The translations under genes and the position numbers were made by a program. A model generated the notes under the pieces. It was not told the origin of the DNA. It did no database searches and was given only the letters and a program-made list of their open reading frames with translations. DNA of 64,000 nucleotides, taken from positions 1 to 64,000 of the forward strand of contig QZCP01000173.1 in NCBI GenBank assembly GCA_003956705.1. The letters run 5' to 3'. This DNA comes from Brevipalpus yothersi. Its lineage: Eukaryota > Arthropoda > Arachnida > Trombidiformes > Tenuipalpidae. Positions 26,107 to 37,584 of the stretch are shown here, in pieces. The first letter of the stretch is position 1. Each line of letters starts with the position of its first letter.

Positions 26107-29100
26107 ATGATTGTACGCTTTTATACGATACATTCAAGTTCATTGGCGTCTCATTCATCATCCTCGTTCCATCAAACCATCTTTCACCAAGACTAGCATT
26201 CATCACATTCCACTTAATCTTAAGCTCAGCATCCGAAAATCTTTATTATTACATTCTTAGTTTCCGGTGAAAAAAGATGTTATAGTTGCAATCAAACAAA
26301 GTAGCTTGTGTGAAGATGAATCATTTCGGAAGGAATAGTATTCTTTTAACTGGGCATTCGAAGGTGCATGTTTACAGTCACTATATGATGAATGAATCAT
26401 ATGAATCTTTCTCCAGATTTTCTGCCAAATCACTACTTTAACCAGTGATATTGTGAAGAGAGCAAATGATGGTAGCACAAATCTTTTATTCGGTAGAACA
26501 AAATTGTAGTCTGATACAAGCTGTAGTCGGTTAGATCTAACAGTGGTCTCCGCAATCCCGGTGACCCAAATTTATACCTAGCTAGCGCGGAGACTGGTCA
26601 GTAAAGTTGGCCTATTTGGAAAATTTTCTGTTTTCTCACTAATGTTTTTTCCCTGCTTCCACGGTGCATACTTTTATTGCTCGTTTATTTTATTACTGTA
26701 GTCCTGGATCTCCGGACCTACATCTTGCTGGAGACCAGTTCAAACCGGTCTCACATACCTCCCACCTACGGAGGCCGAAGTCTCTTTCGGCAAGGGTGAC
26801 GAGAAAACGAGCATGAGCAAATTGATTGACCACCACGTGGATCCAAGGGTTAGTCCTGTAGTCTGTCTTTTCTTGTTCTCCATTGTTGCTTAGGTCGGTT
26901 TGATGGTGTTTGCTCTCCATATAGACAGTGATCTTATTAGCCTCCAAGTATTAGAAAAATTATTTCGTTGTTCCATCATGAACTTTGTGTCCTCTCAAGA
27001 AATGGATGAATTAGATGATCTCAGTAATCGTTTCTCAGTTCAGTGCTCAACGGAGTCGAATGTCAGTGACTACTTTCCTGTTACAGGGGAAGCTCTTCAT
27101 TGTCAGCCTTTTGTACGATCATCTCGCACTCTGATAGAAGAGGTTGAGCCTGAAGAGTCTGGTTCGGAAGTTCAAGCTGGACAGTCGAGTTCTGTGGTTG
27201 AGCATCAGGAACCTGGTTATGTTGTGGAGACACGAGCGAAGGCAAAGTTGTATAAGAAAGGAAGCTACAAAGGTCATCAGTGGATTGGGAAGAAGATGGA
27301 AGAGACACCAGAGCATGGTTATTGGGTCTCATTTTCATGGAATGTGCCAGATGAGGGTTATCTTCACTGTGCATTCTGTGATTTCCCAATGATCTTTGAT
27401 GAACCCCGTCGCTGGACCAATATGAAGAAGCATGCTGCTCGTAAACATGCCACAAAGATACCAAATACCACTGGCATGACGACTGGAGAGAAACAGATAT
27501 GGATTGAGCGTAGACGGGATGCTCAATTGAAGGCTTATCCGATTGTCCTTTGTGAAAAATTTGCTGATTCTAATGTATATGATGAATAAATATGTATTTG
27601 TGCCGGGAAAACATTGGTTTCTGTGTTTGTCCAATTGCTTTCTTTGTCTTTTCGTGTGAGTAGTCGCGTATGTAAACTAATTCGGCTATGGTGTTAGTAG
27701 AAATGGATAGACAGAGTGAATGTGTTGTGAATTGAGTAATGAATTTGGTATTTCACTATAAGAAGAATGTTTAGAGAGTGCAGAGCGGCCAAATAGGTAC
27801 CAGGTGATAGACTACACTCTACATTTGCGATGGTGATGAGCACCCGGTAACCAGGACTGGGTACCCGGCAAGTGTGTTGGGTGAGTCTGAGTATGGTGAG
27901 TACCCGATGGTGTGGTGAGTACCCGGTCACTGGTACCGAGCACCCAACGATTGCAGAAACAATTGATTACCTGCCGAGCACCCGGTATGTTGGTGAGTAC
28001 CCGGTAACGTGTACCGAGCACTCGACAACTACAGGAATAATCAGTAACCCGCCGAGTACCCGATATGGTGGTGAGTACCCGGTAAGGTGTACCGAGTACT
28101 CGGCAATCGTGGTGGGTTCTCGAAGGTGAAGTTGGTACTCGATACAGTGGTGAGCACCCAGTGACCGGTACTGAGCACTCAGTGACTACGATGGGTGCTG
28201 ATGTTGAGGTGAGCACCCAGTAACCTCAACTGGGTACCCGGTGAGGGTTGATGATAGGGTCTTGGTCACTATAAGTTACTGAGTATATCTCTCTCTGGTA
28301 TGTGAGATAGCCGAATTCGTCTTAGTATTGCGTGCAATAGGGTTAGATAGTTTTCGAATGAGTAGATATGTTTTGTTATAAAAGAGAATGATAGCAAAAG
28401 GCTACTGTAGGCTATCATTGAAGGTGATGAATTGAACTATTAATTAGTTGTAGTCTCTTGCCTGGTGATAGAGGAGAGACTATCGATGTTCAGCTTGGGT
28501 GGAGGAGGGAAGTCAGACCAGCGAACTCGTCGGTATCGTGTTTGCTCTGGTTTCGCTTTCGGCTTTGCACTCAGCTTAGAGTACACCACAAAGATGACCA
28601 CTACAATGACAGTGCTGCTCACTACAAGCACCCAGGATGAAATTTGGGTTTCCACTTGGGAGAACACAAATAGAATTTTTTGGCAATGCTGGTCAAGTTT
28701 ACAATGTAGAGGATTTATGTCTCTTTCTCGGTGTTCGGTCTGGTTCAAGATATTTTCGAGTCCGAGCTCAATGAGCAAAGCTGAGGGGATGACTCTCCGT
28801 TTCCAGGCTGTGGAGAGCTTATGTATTTTGTCTCTCACCACCACTAATCGTGCTTGGGTGAATGCTACTTTAGATGCATCGAATGTGTCTCTCTCCATAC
28901 GTGTGTGCTGGGCAAACTTCAACGTTTCTACTGGCCCACCTCTAGGGCACAATTCGGCTAGTGGATTCAAGAATTCACTGGCAAACTGTCGTTTACAGAA
29001 TCTCCATTCTTTAGTTCCAGTGATGTTCGTGCAAGGATCTTCATAGCTGATTTCGAGTGCATAAATGCTGTTGGAAAAGCTCATCATTGCAAGACTACGC

Positions 29101-32100
29101 ATTGGTAGACTGACTACAAGCATGAGAGCAGCTAGGACGAAGAACTTCTTCGAAACCCCTCTTCCCGGTCTCTCTGGTATACATGTAGCAGCATCACTCG
29201 TTGAAGGCTCGTCTTTGAGTGCGATCTCTTCTGGCTGTAGTCTACTTGGTTTCTTAGATCGGAGTATAAAGAGGGCAACTACTGATATCACGATGAGGAT
29301 GCCAATTGCCAGAAGAAGGAGGCTGGAGTCACTGGCGAAGTCTGTTGTTACCGGGATTGGAGTGTAGCCCCCCTGAAGCTGTCGGTTCTTTTCCCTAAGT
29401 GATCGAAGTACTCCAAGAAAGTCAACCTCATGTAACTCTGGCATCAGGTGGAAGTTTATCTTGTTTGAAATCGATGGCACGAAACGGACATCGGAGTGCA
29501 ATTGATCTTTGTGCACTTCATACTTGTATTTGCCGATGGTGAACTGTTCATTTGCGTCGAGAGCGAATGGGTAGTCTGGACATGGAAGCATTCTATTGAA
29601 GACTGACATATTGAGTCCCGGGCAATAGATGTAGTTGTGCTGATCCAAGGGCTTGATTTGGATTACCTCAGACTGTTTGAGAACAGGGCGTATCTCACAA
29701 TCATGTTCCTGCCAGTGTTCATGTGTAACATTCCTTGGGTTAGGCTCGCATTCATTTGTCTCCGGTAGCACAAGAAAGTCTTCCTCTGAGCCTGGTCGAT
29801 AAGCATGAACGGGAGTTACGCATCCTGTGCGGTGATTGAAAACCACATATCCAGGGCCTGTATAGTCAAGACGGCAGAGTTCTTGGGTGGTCGCGTTATA
29901 ATGGATGATTGAGAATGGGTCAGCTATCATGATTTCGGCTTCTTTGACCATCTTCCTAATGCTAAATTGAAACCTAACTCTTTTGTATTCCGCGTCATGA
30001 TGGCACTGCATGGAGTAGGCGAGCTTGGATGGACAGGTTTCTGCACAGGGTAGAGTGATGTTGAACACATCAAATAGTAGGGGGCTGAGTCGTTTCTCCT
30101 TCCAACTTCTCGTGATTTCCCGCATTTGGTGACCAGTCAGCTCCAACCGGGCAACTAGAGACGAGAGCGAGTGCGTAGTCTGAGGGATGATTGCCTTCAA
30201 TTTCTCCAGCCGGTCTTCATGCCGGATCAGTTGGTTCTCTACTTGTTTGAGTTGTTGGTCAAGATTATCGATCATACCTTTAAGGATTTCTTGGTTCTTG
30301 TTTAGTATGCCTAGCTCAACAATCTGTTGGCTCAACCTTGCCTGTAGTCTCTTAACTTCTCCTGCATTCCTCGAAGAGGTAGCTAGGCTCACCGCACCGA
30401 GCCCGAGTGCAATTATTCCACTAACTGCAATCACTCCAGCCGAAACAGCCGCAACTATGGCTCGTTCCGATCGGATGAGAGGCTTCGTATGCTCTCGCAC
30501 ATCAACACAGATTTCATTGATCTGATCTAGAAAGGATTTTTCGTACGTTTCTCGGCACCACTTTGGGAACCAATCATACTTAAATTCGAAAAGGGCCATC
30601 ATTTCTTCAATAACGGAGCATGGTTCTTCATACTTTATCACGGCATCAACTTCAACCACTCCTTTGATGAGAGCCTTTGATGCGGGTCGCCATAAAACTG
30701 GGTTTACCCTCTGGAAAGCAGCGATAGTGAGAGGGAAAACGAGTACTAGGCATATGAGATAAGGTAAGAGCCCATAGGTTAGTCTCTGTGGTGGCTGTCT
30801 TGTCCGTTGGGATCGACGCACTGGTGGGTCAGGAATGTCCTCTGGATCACTATCTTCACTAGCGCTGATCTCTACCTGCTCTATACCTTCTTGACTATCG
30901 TTGTCCGAGATCGAGAAATGAGGACTACCAGGAAGCTCATCTGACTCGGAAGCGACCATGCCCTCATCGTTGAACCATTCCAGAGATATTCGGCTCGATT
31001 CACTAGGCTCAGGCTCTTGAGTCGTGGGATGTTCATAAACCTCGGTACTCTCGTCTTCCATTGGACTCAAACTAGATTCTTCTGATACCGGCGCAGCTCT
31101 TGGCGTATACATCTTCAGGCGACTGACGTGAACAATTTCGTGATGGTGTTTTGGATCTCCTTCCTTCTCAACTTTGTAAGTGTTCAGCCCCATACGTTCG
31201 AGGACCACGAAGACGCCGTCATAGAAGTGTAGAAGCTTCTCAGCTCTTCCCACCTTTCGTCTGGGGGTGTACACGAGCACCTTATCTCCTGGTTCGAAAG
31301 TGAGAGGACGGTGCCTCTTGTCATAGTCTTTCTTATTGGCAGCTTGTCCCAGTGCGATGTTTTGCCTCGCGAGCTCTCTTTTAGTCTCTAACAGAGTATC
31401 CAAATGCTGCCCGTAGCTTTCGATGTCACCAAATCCAATGGATTTTGGATTCAAGGCTACCTCCATTGGGAGTGTAGGCTCATACCCGTGGAGTAAAAAG
31501 AATGGCGAGTATCTTGTTGTTGCTTGCTTGGAGCTATTGTAGGCGAAGACTACATAAGGGATCGCCTCATCCCAGTTGGCGTGCTGTTTGTTCACATACA
31601 TAGATAGCATTGTGGCTAAGGTCTTATTGAAACGTTCAGTTAATCCATTGGTTGCAGGGTGGTAGGCAGTTGTTCGCACATGTTTTGAGCCAATCAGGTC
31701 ATAGATGGACTGAATAAAACTGCTCTGGAAGCATTTGCCTTGATCAGTTAGCACTTTTTTGGGAGCTCCATATCGACACACAATTTGTTCACAAAAGAAC
31801 TTGGCTACCTCCTGGCTAGTGCCATTTGGTAGGGCCTTGCATTCAACCCAACGTGTTAAATAGTCAGTTGCCACGATGATGTTTCGATTTTCCTTTGTGG
31901 ACTTGGGAAAAGGTCCCAGCAAGTCCATTCCAATCATCTCGAAAGGGCCACCAGTTTCTATCGGACAGAGCAGCCCAGGCTGTGGCTTTGTCTCTACCTT
32001 CCTTGTTTGGCACTGTTTACATGATAATACATATGTTCGTGTGTCATTCACCAGTGTAGGCCACCAGAAACGGCCTCTGACTTTCTCCAGAGTTTTTGAT

Positions 32101-35100
32101 GCTCCTAGGTGTCCAGCTGTTGGATCGTCATGGCATGAGAAAAGGACCTCTTCTGTCAGGATATTCGGGATGCAAGGAACTAAGTGTGGGCCTGACTCCA
32201 AATACACCAGGCGGAACAGAACCTCGTTCTCGATGGTGAATGTGTCAACATTCATCTCCTGATGTTCTTCTGGGGCTAACAAAGCCCTAATTATTCGATT
32301 CAGATACGGATCTCTGCGTTGCTGCTTGGCCAACATAGATCCCACTTTGACATGGTTTACCGCCGGAAGGGTGGTAAGCTCGGTGACATCATTAACCGGA
32401 AATCTAGAAAGGCAATCGGCGACTACGTTACTCTTGCCGGACCGATAGACTACTTCGAAGTCAAACTGTTGAAGAGCCAGAGACCAGCGCAGTAATCGAT
32501 CAGGGAGATCCTTCTTTTCTTTCATCCAGCATAGGGCCTTGTGGTCCGTAAAGATGGTGAATTTTATCCCTGAGAGAAAGTGGCGCAGCTTCTGCAAGGC
32601 CCATACGATAGCAAGTGCTTCTTGCTCGGTTGTAGAATAACGACGCTCGCATGGGGTGAGTAGTCGGCTTAGAAACCATACAGGGTGTAGCGAGTCTCCA
32701 ACACGATGCATGAGAACTGCACCAAGCCCAAGTCGTGATGCATCGCAGTGCAATTCAACTGGTAAGTAGTGATCGAAGTGAACGAGTACGGGGTCAGTGG
32801 AGAGAGCAGATTTTATGCGATTGAAATGTAGTCGCTGTTCAATCCCCCAGTTGAATGGCACATCTTTCTTGGTGAGGCGGGTGAGAGGCTCCGCTAGAAT
32901 GGAGAACTTAGGAATGAATTTTCGGTAGTACCCAGCTAGTCCGATGAAACTCTGTACGTCAACTACACTTTTGGGTGTAGGGAACTGTTGAATTGCCCTT
33001 ATTTTATTTGGGTCGGTCTTGATTCCTTTCTCGTCAACTATGTGACCCAGGAAAAGGAGTTCTCTCACTGCCCATTTGCATTTGCCGAATTTGATGGTGA
33101 AACCTGCGTTGGACAAGGCCGTTAGAACATGAATAAGCCTGGCGAGATGCTCATCGAAGGTTGAGCCGAAGACTACAATATCGTCTAGGTATACGAGACA
33201 CTTGTTATATTTGAGTCCAGCTAGAACTACGTCCATGGTCCTCTGAAAAGTCGCTGGTGCGTTTGGGAGACCGAATGGCATTCGAACGTATTCGAACAAT
33301 CCATAGGAACTGATAAAAGCGGTTTTAGGGACATCTCGTGGGTGTACAGGTATCTGCCAATAGCCAGAGTTTAGATCCAGAGTGGAGAAGTAGCTTGCTC
33401 CTTTCAGAGTAGAAAGTAAGTCATCGATGTTTGGTAGAGGATAAGCGTCTCGTTTGGTGACTACATTTATCTTTCTGAAGTCTATGCACATACGCCGTGA
33501 ACCATCGCCTTTGTCCACTAGAACTATTGGACTAGCCCATGGCGAGTGTGAGGGCTGAATGACTCCTAGTCTCAGCATATCATCTATTTGATCGCGAATA
33601 TTTTTCTGGTCAGGCTCCGAGTATTTGTAGGGCGGTCCACTCACTGGCTTACTATTTCCTGTCTCAATTTGGTGGTAAAACAGGTTACAGAAGCCCAATT
33701 TCTCGTTACCAGATAGAGAAAAACTCTGTTTGAAGCTTTCCAAACAGTACTGTAGTCGGTCAGCCTGTTCTTGAGATAAGGTTGGGGGTAGCTGGGCCTT
33801 GAAGAGCTCGCTTATACTGATAGGGATCTGTGGGAGTAGAGTAGCAGATTGGGGCGTCAGGTCAGGAGTTCCAGCCTGCTCTTTACCGCTCTCTACTATC
33901 AGTCCATGACAGTCGGTGCTTGATGGAGATGTAGTTATACCAGCTGGCTCTATTGGGACACGGTGTTGCTCGGGGTGTTTCATCTTGAGGGAATTGACCG
34001 GGTTGTAGTCTGGGCAGCTAATAGCCATAGTTTCCCAATCGATCTGGATTCTAGCCATGCGGTTGAAATTGTTTCCCAGTAGACAGTCATAATTGTCTGT
34101 ATCGGCTACCAGCAACTTCGTCCAAAAGCACTTTGGCAGGCCGTCCAGGCAAACTGGCAAGATAACCTGACCTTTCACTTCAAGAGCATTACCAGTAACA
34201 GCCCTTATCTTTGGACCATCATAGGGAGACATCTGTGTCAATGTTCCGAGGAATTTTGGAGAGACAATCGACACCGAAGATCCCGAGTCAATCATGAAGA
34301 CAGCTGGTTTATTGTCAATAGAGCCATTGACAAAGATGAGGCCCTCAGTGGATCTCGTTTCTTCTCCCGAGAGACTACTAACCTCATGTTTCACATCAGC
34401 GGTTGCACTAGGATAGTTCATAGGTGCTTGGTATCTCTGATAATCGTTGCCCGGAGGTGGTCGTGAAGCGTAGGCTTGATTGTAGGCTGGGCGGTTGTTG
34501 GCTCTCTGATAACGGTTTTCGCTCTCTCTCTGGCCAGATGTTTGCCTTTTCCTACAATCTCGGGCAAAATGGCCAAAATCATGGCAGTTATAACACTGAA
34601 TTCTCCGTCTCTCGGTTGCCTCGATGTTAGTCGCATAACTTTTGCGTGGTGGCTGCCTACGGTCATCATTGAGTAATCGTTGTAGTCTGGCCAACATATC
34701 CTTCATTTCACTCGAATCGGGTTCTTCCATTGGCTCTTGACCTTGCTCAATATGCTGTGCATGCTTGAGAAATTCGTCCACCGTGGTTGGATTGAAACTT
34801 CTCAAGATTCTCTTGATATCTGCCCGGAGGCCTTCGAATAAGTAGTCCACCATTTCTGACTCAGGCATGTTTCGGTTTATTTTACGGCATATAACTTTTT
34901 TCTCCAACACATATTTGGCCACCTTTTCTCCAGGTAACTGCCTACGGTTCTTGAGTTGCTCACGATAATGGGATGAAAGGTTTAGGGGTAGAAAGATCTT
35001 CAGGAGCTCGTCTTTCACAGCCTCCCAGCTCATTTTCTCATCATTAACCTTAGGCTCCAACTCTTGCTCAAACCAATCTCTAGCGAGATCGGATAGGTAT

Positions 35101-37536
35101 AGAGGAAGTTTGTTCCGTTTATCCTTGTCACTCCAACCAAATGACTTAGCATGATACTCGAAGTTTTGGAGGAATCTTGCTATCTCAGTTGGCCTGGATC
35201 CATCAAATGGGGACATTTTTGGGAGGCGCGAGTTGATGGAATTACTCATCAAAAGTCTCTTTACAGCTTCCTCAATATCGGTAGTGTTCATTATGTTGAG
35301 CTTTTCTAGACTTTCAGTTGGATTCATTGAGTTGTAACGGTATCTTCTAGCTTTTATTTCACAGTCCTCGACTGTCTTCTCTTGATTCTTCTGCTATATT
35401 TTCCTCCCTTATTCTCTCGACTATTTCCATAAAATCACTTAACGATAGACTTCACTTACGTTTTAGGCCACTTTCAAATCGGTAGTCTCGGTCGGTGAGA
35501 TGAGCTACGCACTTCTGAATCTCTTTTCCGAAGATAACTGAAGCTTGGATGTAAACGGAGCACCCTTCACTCAAACGGAGAAACTGGCAACACAGTTAGC
35601 TTTTCTGTAGTCTCGGGTAGTTGGATGAACTACACACTTCTGAATCTCTGCTCAGAAGATAACTAAAGCTCGGATATAACAAGGGACAACTTTCACTCAA
35701 AACGGAGGAGCTGGCAACACAGTTGAATTCACTGTAGTCAACTACTAGCTCTCTTCTCCGAGCTCACCAGCGGTAGGAAGATGAGAATCTCGGTGGAACC
35801 TCCAAGTGTGAAGAGAGCAAATGATGGTAGCACAAATCTTTTATTCGGTAGAACAAAATTGTAGTCTGATACAAGCTGTAGTCGGTTAGATCTAACAGTG
35901 GTCTCCGCAATCCCGGTGACCCAAATTTATACCTAGCTAGCGCGGAGACTGGTCAGTAAAGTTGGCCTATTTGGAAAATTTTCTGTTTTCTCACTAATGT
36001 TTTTTCCCTGCTTCCACGGTGCATACTTTTATTGCTCGTTTATTTTATTACTGTAGTCCTGGATCTCCGGACCTACATCTTGCTGGAGACCAGTTCAAAC
36101 CGGTCTCACAATATGAATGGCCATAAAATCTCGATACCTATCAAAGTAAGTGGAAAATCAGTTGAATTTTTCCCAAAATAAGTGTGAAAGATGGGAATGA
36201 AATACATGAATTCATTATCATCTGGAAATCTGTTAAGCTAGAAAAATAGTTGGGAACTATCAAGAATAACCATTATGATCCACAAAAGGACAGATGTGAA
36301 AAAGATGCAATATCATGGGGAAACATTTCCATCCATGGCCATCAAGTGGAAAGGAGTGAATAGAATCACAAAGCAAACAGGTGAAGAGAAGAGGAACCAC
36401 TTTCTTCATTATAGTTGAAGGCAAAGGCTTACCTGCACGCTTGAGGTTGTTAAAATGGTCACTTTGAGGACATTTTTCCCACCACCAAAAGGTTCAGTAT
36501 GATGGGCACGATTGCCGCCTACTTGTTATCCGTTAAGCGTGAGTGTTTGATAAGCTGATGAAAATTAGCAGCCAGATGGCCAGTGGTCAGTGAGAGATAT
36601 TAGCATGATTATCAAACCCTTGGGAATGTTAACTGGAAGCCTCAATAATTGAGGAAGGCAGAGGTTCTGAGAAATCGATTGAAATCAGTAAATCCATGAT
36701 CTTTTCAATCTTAGCTATTTTAGTGTTTTCATTCCACTCCAATATAGAATGAATGTTGACCATCAATTCTTATGTTTCTCGAAGCCTTTAGCTAAGTCTC
36801 AATATTCTTTGAGAAGGTTTTTAGTCTTTAATTTTGAGACTAAATTATTCGGTTGAGCTCCATCATATTCAATCGGCTCGATATTCATTTACTCATTTTC
36901 ATTGAGTTGCTTTTTATATCTATTCTAAAACATCAAGAAGGCCCAAAGTTTCCCATCAACAAGAGGGCTTCCTTATAAATTGATTACAGGACTCAAGAGT
37001 TTATCGAATTTTCAATCAACACCTGAAGGTGAAATGATAACCAACAGTGATAAGATGGGTTGACCATTCCTTCCAAATAAATACCAATCCTAGTCTCATC
37101 CCCAATCATTGGACAGTCAATTTGGTATAAAATATGAGATCAACTTTCATTTTCGTGATTTTCACTTCGCATCATCTTATTTCTCACGCTTGACATTCTC
37201 TCTTTCATCATCATTTACGCTCTTTATCACTCTTCCCCAGGTCTGGTTAACGATGAACGTCTATCTCTTGGCCGTTTGATTTCCCAACACAATCAGCAGG
37301 GCTCAGGTAAGCTGGCCAAATTAGGGAAGACCAGTCATGGCACAGCGATTCTTAGGCCTGAATAATGTGTCAATTAGAAGATTTTTAGCCCCTCAAACCC
37401 ACTTGATGATGATTTGAGATGGACATGGAAGTGGCAAAAAGGAATGAAGAAGAGAGAGAGAGGAAAAAAAGTTGACACTTGAATGAGAGAAGAAAATTTT
37501 TGAGGATGATCATGAAAGTGGAAGAGAGAAAGAAAA

Positions 37537-37584
<48 letters not shown>

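Larger units (their letters stand above)
26452..36110 (-). mobile_element. Complete Ty3/gypsy (errantivirus-like) LTR retroelement with env-like region
   Basis: A 9,659-bp element with a 304-bp LTR at each end, flanked by the ATAT duplication. In element orientation (minus strand) the order is: 5' LTR (36110-35807); primer-binding site; leader with a tandem duplication; one 2,295-codon gag-pol-env frame (35327-28440); minisatellite (27787-28250); antisense zinc-finger gene (26903-27589, + strand); polypurine tract; and 3' LTR (26755-26452). By hand comparison the LTRs read as identical and the main frame has no stop or frameshift, so the insertion is young and may be active. It sits in intron 1 of the tenectin-like gene, opposite to that gene's transcription. 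The domain order (integrase after RNase H, then env) places it with Ty3/gypsy elements rather than copia or Bel-Pao. Confidence 0.95.

Noticed and set aside
27812..28216. 134-codon minus-strand frame in the minisatellite
   Set aside because: Its Arg/Val/Leu/Thr-rich repeats come from the tandem DNA repeat.
28458..32262. Open frames on the + strand inside the retroelement, up to 193 codons
   Set aside because: They lie opposite the gag-pol-env frame and mirror its codon bias, without domains of their own. Only the frame at 26903-27589 lies outside that coding region.
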